Assembly (NCBI GenBank): GCA_003962985.1
Contig: RXKA01000197.1
Location: forward strand, 1-33,634
Length of the DNA stretch: 33,634 nt
Direction of reading: 5' to 3'
Source: Pseudomonadota bacterium
GTDB taxonomy: Bacteria; Pseudomonadota; Gammaproteobacteria; Burkholderiales; UBA11063
Both the position numbers and the translations under genes were made by a program. Of this stretch, positions 16,447 to 25,064 are shown in pieces (position 1 is the first letter of the stretch; each line of letters begins with the position of its first letter). The notes beneath the pieces are model-generated. The model was given only the letters and a program-made list of their open reading frames with translations, did no database searches and had not been told where the DNA came from.

Positions 16447-18162
16447 CTATATGCTTTTAGGACGATATGGTAAATAAACAGGTTCCCAAATATATTCATC
16501 GAGTAATTGTTCTAATTGGCTATCAGAAAGCTCACTATATTCAGTTAGACCAGCACGAACGGCTTCTTTTGCAACAGCAAAAGCAATTTTACGCGAAACT
16601 TGTCGCACTTCTTTTAGGGGTGGTAACAAATTGGCATTTGGATTCTCTCGCGCAGGAGACAATTCCGCCAACGCTTTTGCTGCCACCAAGAACATCTGAT
16701 CGGTTACTCGACGTGATTTAACCACTAACACTCCCAAACCTAACCCCGGGAAAATATATGAATTATTCACTTGATCGATACGGCGTAACTCAGTCCCTGT
16801 ATCATACAATGGGAATGCAGTACCAGTACCAACGATAGCACGACCTTCTGTCCAGTCTAAAACATCATGAGGATTAGCTTCAGCTTTCTCAGTTGGATTT
16901 GACAACGGGAATACAATCGGGCGTTCACAATTATTTGCTAACGCCTTAATTACATCACGTGTAAAAATTCCACCTTGGGCGCACACACCAATCATCATGG
17001 TAGCTTTAGCGTGAACTACAGTCTCTAATAAAGTGATATTATTTTTATCCGCAACATCCCAAGACTCAACATCGCTAGCATTACGACTAAATGGTTGTTG
17101 GAAATCAAGACTAGTTACATTATCGGTAATCAGCCCATTACGGTCAACCAAATAGAATGATTTGTAAGCCACTTCGCGATTAACACCAGCATCAACTAAA
17201 GCACTCACAATTAAATTTGAGATTCCAACACCAGCAGAACCAGCTCCAACAACAACAATACGTTGAGCGGTCAATGGTAATCCAGAGGCATTAGCGGCAG
17301 ACAACAATGCACCTACCACAATTGATGCAGTTCCCTGAATATCATCATTAAACGTACATAATTGATCTTTATAACGGTTTAATAATTTCAATGCATTATT
17401 TTGGGCAAAATCTTCCCATTGCAATAAGACATTTGGAAAACGTTTTTTTACCGCCTGAACAAATTCGTCAACAAAATCATCATATTCCTGACCAGTAACT
17501 CTACGGTGACGCCATCCTAAGTATAATGGATCATCCAATAGTTTTTGATTATTTGTACCGACATCTAAGATAATTGGCAATGTTTTACCAGGTGCAATAC
17601 CTGCACAGCCAGTATACAATGATAATTTACCAATTGGAATCCCCATCCCACCAGAACCTTGATCACCAAGACCTAGAATACGTTCACCATCAGAAACCAC
17701 AATTACTTCAACATCATCAAAATTAGCATGATCCAAAATCTCATCAATGTATTTACGGTTCGGATAGCTAATAAAAATTCCACGTTGACGGCGGTAGATT
17801 CTGCCAAATAATTGACATGCTTTACCAACAGTTGGTGTATAAACAATTGGCATAATCTGCTCAATATATTTATTCATTAGCGCATAGAATAATGTTTCAT
17901 TACGATCTTGTAGATTACGCAAAAATATATGGCGCTCTAAATCATCAGGACTATTTACTACTGTCTGATAATTTTTATCCACAATCTCTTCCAATGGCAA
18001 ATATGCAGGTGGCACTAAACCACGTAATTTAAAGGCTGCACGCTCTTCCACCGTAAAAGAACGTCCTTTATTTAATAATGGATTATTAATTAAATCATAA
18101 CCACGGAGGTCTACTTCAACATATTTCTGACCTGTCTCATCTTGTTTTATCTCATATTTCAT
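16447..18162 (-). CDS. maeA: NAD-dependent malic enzyme (decarboxylating)
   Basis: This enzyme oxidises malate to pyruvate and CO2 with NAD, linking the TCA cycle to pyruvate. The 571-residue length and order of motifs match the large MaeA/SfcA type: YTPTVGKACQLF (residues about 105-116), the malate/metal region VVSDGERILGLGDQGSGGMGI, the ERILGLGD and ILQWEDF segments, the Rossmann motif VVVGAGSAGVG with GTA-type FNDDIQGTA before it, and PLSNPT. I use ATG 18162, preceded by GGTGG at a good distance; the alternative GTG at 18171 lies too close to it. No phosphotransacetylase domain is fused. It is a single gene between two terminators. Confidence 0.95.
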   Translation of the reverse strand: MKYEIKQDETGQKYVEVDLRGYDLINNPLLNKGRSFTVEERAAFKLRGLVPPAYLPLEEIVDKNYQTVVNSPDDLERHIFLRNLQDRNETLFYALMNKYIEQIMPIVYTPTVGKACQLFGRIYRRQRGIFISYPNRKYIDEILDHANFDDVEVIVVSDGERILGLGDQGSGGMGIPIGKLSLYTGCAGIAPGKTLPIILDVGTNNQKLLDDPLYLGWRHRRVTGQEYDDFVDEFVQAVKKRFPNVLLQWEDFAQNNALKLLNRYKDQLCTFNDDIQGTASIVVGALLSAANASGLPLTAQRIVVVGAGSAGVGISNLIVSALVDAGVNREVAYKSFYLVDRNGLITDNVTSLDFQQPFSRNASDVESWDVADKNNITLLETVVHAKATMMIGVCAQGGIFTRDVIKALANNCERPIVFPLSNPTEKAEANPHDVLDWTEGRAIVGTGTAFPLYDTGTELRRIDQVNNSYIFPGLGLGVLVVKSRRVTDQMFLVAAKALAELSPARENPNANLLPPLKEVRQVSRKIAFAVAKEAVRAGLTEYSELSDSQLEQLLDEYIWEPVYLPYRPKSI

Positions 18163-18299
18163 CGCTACCACCCAAAATTAAAACCTATTGTGACTAAAAC
18201 AAATGCCCTGCACAGTGCATCTATACTACTTAATCCAAAATAACCATCTACCAATTAATATTTAGAATTTAAAGAACAAAACTATTACTTGAGGAGTTG

Positions 18300-18376
18300 T
18301 GGTGCGCCCAACAGGAATCGAACCTGTGACCTTCAGCTTCGGAAACTGACACTCTATCCAACTGAGCTATGGACGC
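18300..18376 (-). tRNA. tRNA-Arg (anticodon CCG)
   Basis: Read on the minus strand from 18376, acceptor arm GCGTCCA pairs with TGGGCGC (one T-G pair). The anticodon loop TTCCGAA gives CCG, which reads CGG, and the T arm has the normal GGTTCGATTCC. A CCA end is encoded at 18300-18302. Confidence 0.97.
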
Positions 18377-18403
18377 AGAAGAAGGGCATATTCTACCACA
18401 TAA

Positions 18404-18435
18404 AATAAGGGTTCGGCAAATACCGAACCCTTATT
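18404..18435 (-). terminator. Terminator after the RRM gene
   Basis: AATAAGGGTTCGG and CCGAACCCTTATT form 13-bp arms around a 6-nt loop. On the minus strand the hairpin follows the RRM gene's stop by 7 nt and precedes tRNA-Arg. Confidence 0.82.
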
Positions 18436-18442
18436 CATATAG

Positions 18443-18715
18443 TTAGTCGCGTGAGAAACGCTCTGTACGAGGTTTTTCCTCTTTCCACTTAACTACGATT
18501 TGGCGTTTTTTCTGAGTGCTGCCGTTTAGGTTAGTTAAACAAGCTTCAGCTTCTTCAGTACTTGACATTTCAACGAAACCGAATCCACGACTACGTTGGT
18601 TTTCATCAGTCACAACTTTACCATACACAACAGTACCATACTGACCAAAAATTTCTTTTAATTCATTTGTGTCGATCGCCCAGTCAAGGCCAGCCACGAA
18701 AAGTTTAGTTCTCAT
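18443..18715 (-). CDS. Single-RRM RNA-binding protein
   Basis: The 90-residue cytosolic protein is one RNA recognition motif with a short basic tail. RNP2 is LFVAGL (residues 5-10) and RNP1 is RGFGFVEM (43-50), both with the aromatic residues that stack on RNA bases. The tail KWKEEKPRTERFSRD is charged. Similar proteins occur in cyanobacteria and proteobacteria, often induced by cold; here that role is inference. The start at 18715 follows a weak TGGA site. The gene is monocistronic with its own terminator. Confidence 0.92.
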   Translation of the reverse strand: MRTKLFVAGLDWAIDTNELKEIFGQYGTVVYGKVVTDENQRSRGFGFVEMSSTEEAEACLTNLNGSTQKKRQIVVKWKEEKPRTERFSRD

Positions 18716-18987
18716 AGAAATCCATAAAAATATAATTTAACATCCAAATTCTAACGCTCCCACAAATGAACGTAATATCCAATATCTAAAGAACCAAATA
18801 CTTTCGACATTTATGCTAACCATCAAGAATCTCTATGAATGATTATAGCATACTCTTTTCTAAATACAGATAAATTAATAGCAAAATACATGATAAAATA
18901 TGGTCAGTGTTGTAAAAAGTAACTCTACATAAAATTCACATTAAATAATATATAGTTACTTGAATATTTTATACAAAGGATTAGATT

Positions 18988-20748
18988 ATGCAGCGTAGTA
19001 ATTACTGCGGATTAATTACCTCAGAATATCTGGGACAAACAGTAACAGTTAAGGGTTGGGTGCACCGTCGTCGTGATTTAGGTGGATTAATATTTTTTGA
19101 TTTACGTGATAGAGAAGGACTAGTTCAAATCGTAGCAGAACCCAATACCCAGTGTTTTGTAAATGCAAATGAACTAAAAAATGAATATGTTGTTGAAGTT
19201 ACTGGTTTAGTGCGTAGTCGCCCTAACCCAAATAAAGAGCTAAAAACTGGTGCGATTGAGATTATTGCCAACGAAATTACCATTTTAAATATCGCGGTTC
19301 AAACACCTATCTTAGTTGATGATGAAAATGTAAGCGAAATGAATCGTTTGACACACCGTATCATTGATTTACGTGGACAAAAAATGCGTAATAATATTAT
19401 GCTGCGTACGAAATTATCACGTGAAATTCGTCGTTTTTTAGATGATGAAGGCTTTTTGGATATTGAAACGCCATTTTTAACCCGTTCCACACCAGAAGGT
19501 GCTCGTGACTTCTTAGTACCATCACGGGTTCATAAGGGTTCATTTTATGCCCTGCCACAATCACCGCAATTATTTAAACAATTATTAATGGTTGCAGGTT
19601 TTGATCGTTACTACCAAATTGTACGCTGTTTCCGTGATGAGGATTTACGTGCAGATCGTCAGCCAGAGTTTACACAGGTCGATATTGAAACATCATTCCT
19701 AACTGAAATGGAAATCCGTGATATGGCGGAACGTTTAATCCGTCGCGCATTTAAAAATGTACTTGATGTTGAGCTACCAGAATTTCCAGTAATGACTTAC
19801 GCTGATGCAATGTACTATTATGGTTCAGACAAACCTGATTTACGCTTAGAAGACTTAAAATTTATTGACTTAACTACTGAACTAAAAGAATGTGGCTTTA
19901 AAGTATTTAATGAAGCTGCTAATCGTAGCGATGGTCGTATTGTTGCCTTAAAATTTCCAGCATCAGTTACGCTATCACGTAAAGAATTGGACGAATTAAC
20001 TAAATTTGTCGGTATTTATGGTGCTAAAGGTTTACCTTATATCAAAGTTAATGACGCAAGCAAGCCTAGTGATGAAGGTTTACAGTCACCAGTCGTAAAA
20101 TTCCTATCTAGTGAAGAATTAGCAACAATTATTGAAAAAACAAATGCTCAAAATGGTGAGATTATTCTCTTTGGTGCTGATAAAGCCAAAGTGGTTAATG
20201 AAGCAATGGGTGCATTACGTTTAAAACTAGGTCATGAAAAAGGTTTAGCTAATGGCGAATGGAAACCTATGTGGGTAGTAGACTTCCCAATGTTTGAATA
20301 CGATGAGGAAGAAGATCGTTATGTCGCGTGTCACCATCCATTTACCTCTCCTAAAGATGAGCATATTGATAAATTAACTACTAATCCAGCAGAGTGTTTA
20401 GCAAAAGCTTATGACATCGTATTAAATGGTTGGGAATTGGGCGGTGGTTCAATTCGTATTTATCAATCAGATATTCAATCTAAAGTGTTTGATGCATTAA
20501 AAATCAGCAAAGACGAAGCGCAAAATAAATTTGGCTTCTTATTGGATAATTTGCAGTTTGGCGCTCCTCCGCATGGTGGCATTGCGTTTGGCTTAGATCG
20601 TATCGCATCAATGATGTGCAAAGCAGAATCAATTCGTGATGTGATAGCATTCCCGAAAACCACTAAAGGACAATGTTTATTGACTAATGCACCCAATAGT
20701 GTTGATGATAAACAATTAACCGACTTAGGCATCGCTAAGTTAGTATAA
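18988..20748 (+). CDS. aspS: Aspartyl-tRNA synthetase
   Basis: This class II synthetase charges tRNA-Asp with aspartate. The 586-residue length is that of the bacterial type with an inserted GAD domain at about 290-420. The OB-fold anticodon domain begins [22 protein letters not shown]. Motif 2 is [18 protein letters not shown] and motif 3 is [10 protein letters not shown]. Residue 31 in the RRRDL segment is Leu; a His at this site is a mark of non-discriminating enzymes that also charge tRNA-Asn, so this looks like the discriminating kind, although other positions matter. The start at 18988 has AAAGGA. A terminator follows that is shared with dksA. Confidence 0.98.
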   Translation: MQRSNYCGLITSEYLGQTVTVKGWVHRRRDLGGLIFFDLRDREGLVQIVAEPNTQCFVNANELKNEYVVEVTGLVRSRPNPNKELKTGAIEIIANEITILNIAVQTPILVDDENVSEMNRLTHRIIDLRGQKMRNNIMLRTKLSREIRRFLDDEGFLDIETPFLTRSTPEGARDFLVPSRVHKGSFYALPQSPQLFKQLLMVAGFDRYYQIVRCFRDEDLRADRQPEFTQVDIETSFLTEMEIRDMAERLIRRAFKNVLDVELPEFPVMTYADAMYYYGSDKPDLRLEDLKFIDLTTELKECGFKVFNEAANRSDGRIVALKFPASVTLSRKELDELTKFVGIYGAKGLPYIKVNDASKPSDEGLQSPVVKFLSSEELATIIEKTNAQNGEIILFGADKAKVVNEAMGALRLKLGHEKGLANGEWKPMWVVDFPMFEYDEEEDRYVACHHPFTSPKDEHIDKLTTNPAECLAKAYDIVLNGWELGGGSIRIYQSDIQSKVFDALKISKDEAQNKFGFLLDNLQFGAPPHGGIAFGLDRIASMMCKAESIRDVIAFPKTTKGQCLLTNAPNSVDDKQLTDLGIAKLV

Positions 20749-20757
20749 TTTAAATCA

Positions 20758-20790
20758 AATAAAATACCGCCATTTAGGCGGTATTTTATT
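20758..20790. terminator. Bidirectional terminator between aspS and dksA
   Basis: AATAAAATACCGCC and GGCGGTATTTTATT form 14-bp arms around ATTTA. It lies directly between two convergent genes, overlapping the dksA stop. Confidence 0.88.
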
Positions 20791-21223
20791 ATTCATCAGC
20801 AAAATGCTTTTGTAATTTCTCTCTACGCTCTTGCGCTTCAACGCTTAGAGTGGCAGTTGGACGAGCTAATAAACGTTTTAAACCTATTGGCTCACCAGTA
20901 TCTTCGCAATAACCATAATCACCAGACTCAATCAATTCTAGCGCACTACGGATTTTCTGTAACAATTTACGCTCACGATCCCTAGTTCTTAGTTCTAAGG
21001 CATATTCTTCTTCTAAAGTAGCACGATCTGATGGATCGGCAATGTAATTAGTGTCTTGCTCTTGAAATGCTTGTGTGGTTTTTTTTGCATTTGCAACCAT
21101 CTCCTCTTCTAAATGCAGCAATTTAGCTTTAAAGAAAGCTAATTGAACTTCGTTCATATAATCATCTTCTGTCATACTCAAGATATCTTTATCTGTCATT
21201 AATTCTGGATTTAGATTAGGCAT
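20789..21223 (-). CDS. dksA: RNA polymerase-binding regulator DksA, one-cysteine type
   Basis: DksA enters the RNA polymerase secondary channel and, with ppGpp, represses rRNA and tRNA promoters and activates amino acid biosynthesis genes. The 144 residues hold a coiled coil with the tip acids Asp63 and Asp66 (ADPSDRA) needed for function, and a C-terminal region YGYCEDTGEPIGLKRL and RPTATLSVEA. Of the four zinc cysteines of E. coli DksA only Cys106 remains; the others are Thr109, Ser127 and Ala130, so the finger probably does not bind zinc. This pattern is common in betaproteobacteria. The start at 21223 follows GAGGTG; the longer frame from TTG 21241 is not needed. Confidence 0.95.
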   Translation of the reverse strand: MPNLNPELMTDKDILSMTEDDYMNEVQLAFFKAKLLHLEEEMVANAKKTTQAFQEQDTNYIADPSDRATLEEEYALELRTRDRERKLLQKIRSALELIESGDYGYCEDTGEPIGLKRLLARPTATLSVEAQERREKLQKHFADE

Positions 21224-21431
21224 ACGCACCTCATAAAACAATATTTGCTAAATATTTCGAACTAACATTTACATCTTCATGCAATACAATGTTAACCAAA
21301 GGCAGAGATTATACCCGAAAACCATACTCTAAGAACTTTTTTTTACTCTTTTCATCTAAAATTATACACAAATAAACCAAGATGTTAATAAAAGCTACAC
21401 TTAGTTTTTTAATTTTTTTTATAAAAAGATG

Positions 21432-21460
21432 TTGACATGATACACCCACTTGGCTATAAT
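21432..21460 (+). promoter_or_regulatory. Consensus promoter of the tRNA operon
   Basis: TTGACA (21432-21437) and TATAAT (21455-21460), both perfect, are 17 bp apart. The following AACGCTCT is shared with the promoter at 2644-2672. It drives the tRNA cluster starting at 21491. Confidence 0.88.
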
Positions 21461-21490
21461 AACGCTCTCTAAGCAAAAGATTGCTGGCTT

Positions 21491-21582
21491 GGAGAAATGG
21501 CCGAGAGGTCGAAGGCACTCCCCTGCTAAGGGAGCATGCGCCCAAAAGCGCATCGAGGGTTCGAATCCCTCTTTCTCCGCCA
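21491..21582 (+). tRNA. tRNA-Ser (anticodon GCU)
   Basis: GGAGAAA pairs with TTTCTCC, and the long variable arm is typical of serine tRNAs. The anticodon loop CTGCTAA gives GCU, and a CCA end is encoded. Confidence 0.97.
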
Positions 21583-21616
21583 TTATAAATTTAGCCAGCA
21601 GTATTTTAAAGATAGT

Positions 21617-21693
21617 GCATCCGTAGCTCAGCTGGATAGAGTACTTGGCTACGAACCAAGGGGTCAGGAGTTCGAATCTCTTCGGATGCGCCA
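21617..21693 (+). tRNA. tRNA-Arg (anticodon ACG)
   Basis: GCATCCG pairs with CGGATGC. The anticodon loop CTACGAA gives ACG, whose A34 is normally edited to inosine by TadA. CCA is encoded. Confidence 0.97.
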
Positions 21694-21701
21694 TAAAATA
21701 C

Positions 21702-21777
21702 GTCCCTATCGTCTAGAGGCCTAGGACATCGCCCTTTCACGGCGGTAACAGGGGTTCGAATCCCCTTAGGGACGCCA
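21702..21777 (+). tRNA. tRNA-Glu (anticodon UUC), copy 1
   Basis: GTCCCTA pairs with TAGGGAC, the anticodon loop is CTTTCAC and CCA is encoded. It is identical to the copy at 22232-22307. Confidence 0.97.
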
Positions 21778-21795
21778 AAGTTTTAATGAATATAT

Positions 21796-21871
21796 GGAGC
21801 GGTAGCTCAGCCGGTAGAGCAGCGGACTTTTAATCCGTTGGTCATGAGTTCGAATCTCATCCGCTCCACCA
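21796..21871 (+). tRNA. tRNA-Lys (anticodon UUU), copy 1
   Basis: GGAGCGG pairs with CCGCTCC, the anticodon loop is CTTTTAA and CCA is encoded. It is identical to the copy at 22338-22413. Confidence 0.97.
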
Positions 21872-21888
21872 TTCTAAAGTTTCCAATT

Positions 21889-22221
21889 ATGAAGTTTAGA
21901 TACCTAATAATTGTTGGTTTTATTGGTAGTGCATTAGCATACACTCAAAGTGATTTGTTATCAGCACAATACAATTATCAATCAACAAGTGATCAGTTAA
22001 CTTTGGCTAAATCTGCTAAGCAAGATGCCTCAAAAGCATTAAGTAAAGCACAAAAGAATTATGATGCAGAGCAGACTAAATTTCAACAGGCTCAAGTTGA
22101 CTTAAAAAATGCGCAAAAACAGTTTGCCGATTCAGAGTCAGATTTGTTGCAAAAAACTACGCAGTTTAAATCTGCAAATGACAAGTTAAATCAAGTTTGG
22201 AATGGTTTAAATACCAACTAA
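21889..22221 (+). CDS. Small exported coiled-coil protein inside the tRNA operon
   Basis: The 110-residue product starts at ATG 21889, only 17 nt after the CCA of tRNA-Lys, with a signal peptide (MKFRYLIIVGFIGSALA, cleavage near residue 18). The rest, from about residue 30 to 105, is rich in Ala, Lys, Gln and Asp with heptad spacing (ASKALSKAQKNYDAEQTKF and onward), which suggests a long helix or coiled coil. There is no ribosome site; TAAAG is the only weak candidate. The gene lies between two identical Glu-Lys tRNA pairs, 10 nt before the second tRNA-Glu. Processing of the tRNAs would leave a short, nearly leaderless mRNA. I do not recognise a family and its function is unknown. The long frame with a plausible signal peptide supports a real gene. 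Confidence 0.7.
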   Translation: MKFRYLIIVGFIGSALAYTQSDLLSAQYNYQSTSDQLTLAKSAKQDASKALSKAQKNYDAEQTKFQQAQVDLKNAQKQFADSESDLLQKTTQFKSANDKLNQVWNGLNTN

Positions 22222-22231
22222 CTATCTCTAA

Positions 22232-22307
22232 GTCCCTATCGTCTAGAGGCCTAGGACATCGCCCTTTCACGGCGGTAACAGGGGTTCGAATCCCCTTAGG
22301 GACGCCA
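22232..22307 (+). tRNA. tRNA-Glu (anticodon UUC), copy 2
   Basis: This is an exact second copy of the tRNA at 21702-21777, with CCA encoded. The spacer to the next tRNA differs from copy 1 (30 instead of 18 nt). Confidence 0.97.
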
Positions 22308-22337
22308 AATTTATTCAATTGGCACAAAACTTCTACT

Positions 22338-22413
22338 GGAGCGGTAGCTCAGCCGGTAGAGCAGCGGACTTTTAATCCGTTGGTCATGAGTTCGAATCTC
22401 ATCCGCTCCACCA
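22338..22413 (+). tRNA. tRNA-Lys (anticodon UUU), copy 2
   Basis: This is an exact second copy of the tRNA at 21796-21871, with CCA encoded. It is the last tRNA of the operon; no clear intrinsic terminator was seen before ansB. Confidence 0.97.
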
Positions 22414-22533
22414 ATTTCTATTCATCAAAATAAATCTTCGTAGTGCGTCGCACAATCATTTCATTGCTTCAAAAAACATACTTATGCTACAATCTCACTC
22501 CATATATTTTATACTATCTGAGGAGTATTTAGC

Positions 22534-23580
22534 ATGAAGAGATTTTTCTTTTCTATTTTGGTATTTTTGTTTATTGCGGTGAGCGATGCTAAGCCAACTG
22601 TAGAAATATTAGCAACAGGTGGAACCATTGCTGGTGTTGCCGCCAGTCAAACTTCAACTACTTATGTAGCAGGTTCATTAAGTGCACAACAACTCATCAA
22701 TTCGGTAAATGGCTTGGAAAGTATAGCAAATATTAAATACACACAAGTATACAATAAAGATAGTGGAAATATTACCACCTCTGATTGGATGAAACTATAT
22801 GCTGAAGTTAATAAAGCTGCTCAAGACCAGTCTATTGACGCTATTGTTATCACTCATGGTACAGATACACTTGAAGAAACAGCTTACTTTTTAAACTTAG
22901 TAGCAAAAACTGAGAAACCTATCGTATTAGTTGGTTCAATGAGAGCATCAACATCAATGAGTGCAGATGGTCCACTTAACCTCTATAATGCCGTAGCAGT
23001 GGCAATCAGCCCACAAACCCACAATCGTGGTGTATTAGTGGTAATGAATGAAAAGATTTTTGGTGCGCGCAATGTAACTAAAACCCATACCACTAATGTT
23101 GACACCTTTCAATCACCAAATAGCGGACCTCTTGGAGATGTTGTAATGGGCGACGTTAGTTATTATAGTACACCGAATCGCGCAAGTACAACAGATACAC
23201 CATTTAAAATTAGCAATGATACTGCTCTACCCAATGTAGCAATTATTTATGAATATGTTGGTGTAGACACAAAAATACTAGCTAGTATCCTAAAAGATAA
23301 AACACTAAAAGGTATTGTAATTGCAGGGGTTGGCGATGGTAATATTCCAAGCTATGAGCATGACTTTCTGGTTAAAGCTCGCAAGGCTGGTATAGTTGTG
23401 GTGAGAAGCAGTAGAACAGGAAGCGGTATTGTAAGCTATGACTATAACAACCTAGACACCACATACGGGCTAATTGCTGGTGATAATTTACGCCCTGAGA
23501 AAGCACGAATCCTATTGATGTTGAGTTTATTACAAACTAACGATATAAAACAAATTCAGCAAAATTTCTATAAATACTAG
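22534..23580 (+). CDS. ansB: Periplasmic L-asparaginase (type II)
   Basis: This enzyme hydrolyses asparagine to aspartate and ammonia. The 348-residue product opens with a signal peptide (MKRFFFSILVFLFIAVSDA) that places it in the periplasm, as for AnsB. Active-site motifs are ATGGTIAG with nucleophile Thr31, and THGTDTLEE with Thr110 and Asp111. The catalytic-lysine region is VLVGSMRASTSMSADGP with the conserved downstream NRGVLVVMN. The C-terminus PEKARILLMLSL is standard. The ATG at 22534 follows GAGGAG. It is monocistronic and could supply nitrogen from extracellular asparagine. Glutaminase side activity cannot be judged. Confidence 0.93.
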   Translation: MKRFFFSILVFLFIAVSDAKPTVEILATGGTIAGVAASQTSTTYVAGSLSAQQLINSVNGLESIANIKYTQVYNKDSGNITTSDWMKLYAEVNKAAQDQSIDAIVITHGTDTLEETAYFLNLVAKTEKPIVLVGSMRASTSMSADGPLNLYNAVAVAISPQTHNRGVLVVMNEKIFGARNVTKTHTTNVDTFQSPNSGPLGDVVMGDVSYYSTPNRASTTDTPFKISNDTALPNVAIIYEYVGVDTKILASILKDKTLKGIVIAGVGDGNIPSYEHDFLVKARKAGIVVVRSSRTGSGIVSYDYNNLDTTYGLIAGDNLRPEKARILLMLSLLQTNDIKQIQQNFYKY

Positions 23581-23584
23581 AATC

Positions 23585-23609
23585 TGTTGGGGGATATTAT
23601 CCCCCAACA
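23585..23609 (+). terminator. Hairpin after ansB
   Basis: TGTTGGGGGA and TCCCCCAACA form a strong G-C-rich stem 5 nt after the stop codon. A T-run is lacking, so it may act as an mRNA-protecting stem or a weak terminator. A second hairpin (GGTGGAA/TTCCACC) lies at 23653-23674. Confidence 0.55.
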
Positions 23610-23758
23610 TCAAATTATAATATAAAACTATAACATAGATTAAATGGTTTATGGTGGAAATAATTACTTCCACCTCAAAAATAAGGCTATAACCATAGTT
23701 ATAAAATACGACATGTAACATGCAACAAAATTAATATACATTGCATATTACATACCAA

Positions 23759-24895
23759 TTATCGATTAGAACCATTCACCATCTTGAATTCATACAACCG
23801 ACACTCAATCGCACCATTATAAACAGGTATTTTACGACTAGGTTTTAGACGAACCAACTTTGGCAATCTTAAATCGCCAGTGAAAAAATAGCAATCCCAA
23901 CCAGCAAATTGTTTTTTAAGTGTACTACCAATTTGCGGGTACAATTCCGCCAAACGATCCAACTCATCCAAACGAACCCCATAAGGAGGGTTAGTTATCA
24001 AAACACCATTATTAGCAGGAGCAGTTTTAGTCAGAAAATCACCACTACTAAATGTCACATATTGGTCTAATTTGATCTGCTGAAAGTTTTGTTTAGCTAT
24101 TTCTACGGCAGTGCGATTAATATCACTAGCATAAATCTGTAATTTCTGATCTTGGCGAATAGCCGCAACCGCATCATCCCTCATCGCTTGATAACTATCA
24201 GCATTAAAGCCAATAAATTTCTCAAAAGCAAAATTACGATTTAATCCAGGAGCTATATTCAAACCATAGCTAATCGCTTCTACTACAATTGTACCACTAC
24301 CACACATTGGATCATAAAAAGGTCGATCAGGAGTCCAACCACTCAATTTAATTAGTCCAAAGGCTAAATTTTCTCGAATTGGCGCTTCTAGTTTTAAGCG
24401 ACGATAACCACGTTTAAATAACGTATCACCCGAAGTATCCAAATAAATTGTTGCGCTATCGGCATCTAAGAATACATAAATCCGCATATCTGGAGCAGCT
24501 TTATCAACATTAGGACGCGCATCAACCTTATCAACAAAATAATCACAAATAGCATCTTTAACTCGTAAAGTAACAAAATCTAAGCTTTTCAGTGGACACC
24601 TCATTGCATTTGTTGATACTTTGATTGAGTTACCAATATGAAACCATTTATCCCATTCAATACGTTGTGCAATCTTGTAAATATCATCTTCATCACGATA
24701 ACCACTATACCCCAAGCGAATCATTATCCGGCTAGCCAAGCGAGAATGCAGGTTCATCCGCATAATACTATCTATAGTTGCACTAAATTCCAAACCAGCA
24801 TTAACAACATTGATATTTTCTGCACCAAGTGCAGTTAATTCATCAGCTAATAATTGCTCTAAACCACGTACGGTGGTCGCAAAACAAGCTATCAC
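23759..24895 (-). CDS. rlmL: 23S rRNA (guanine-N2)-methyltransferase, RlmL type
   Basis: RlmL methylates G2445 of 23S rRNA with S-adenosylmethionine. The 378-residue protein has an N-terminal ferredoxin-like/THUMP region (about 1-155) and a Rossmann methyltransferase domain. DPMCGSGTIVVEA binds SAM and TNPPYGVRL is the amino-methyltransferase motif IV. It lacks the C-terminal RlmK half fused in E. coli RlmKL, and is the stand-alone form. The start codon appears to be GTG at 24895, with GGAG 5 nt before it. It is divergent from hpf. Confidence 0.9.
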   Translation of the reverse strand: MIACFATTVRGLEQLLADELTALGAENINVVNAGLEFSATIDSIMRMNLHSRLASRIMIRLGYSGYRDEDDIYKIAQRIEWDKWFHIGNSIKVSTNAMRCPLKSLDFVTLRVKDAICDYFVDKVDARPNVDKAAPDMRIYVFLDADSATIYLDTSGDTLFKRGYRRLKLEAPIRENLAFGLIKLSGWTPDRPFYDPMCGSGTIVVEAISYGLNIAPGLNRNFAFEKFIGFNADSYQAMRDDAVAAIRQDQKLQIYASDINRTAVEIAKQNFQQIKLDQYVTFSSGDFLTKTAPANNGVLITNPPYGVRLDELDRLAELYPQIGSTLKKQFAGWDCYFFTGDLRLPKLVRLKPSRKIPVYNGAIECRLYEFKMVNGSNR

Positions 24896-25064
24896 AACAA
24901 CTCCAATTTAAACAAATAATTAGATATATTTTAGCATATCACAGCAATAATTATTTTGTTTTTAACACAAAAAAACTTGCTATATGATGATTATTTGGCG
25001 CTATAATAACCAAAGGAGCATAAATCTCCAAGATTTAATCAAAAAATTGACGAAAGGAAACTTC

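Noticed and set aside
21224..21241. Upstream TTG start of dksA
   Set aside because: The ATG at 21223 has GAGGTG at the right distance and matches family length; the extension includes the ribosome site.
21536..21724. Short open frames across the tRNA genes
   Set aside because: They are translations of tRNA sequence (also at 22197-22433) and not genes.
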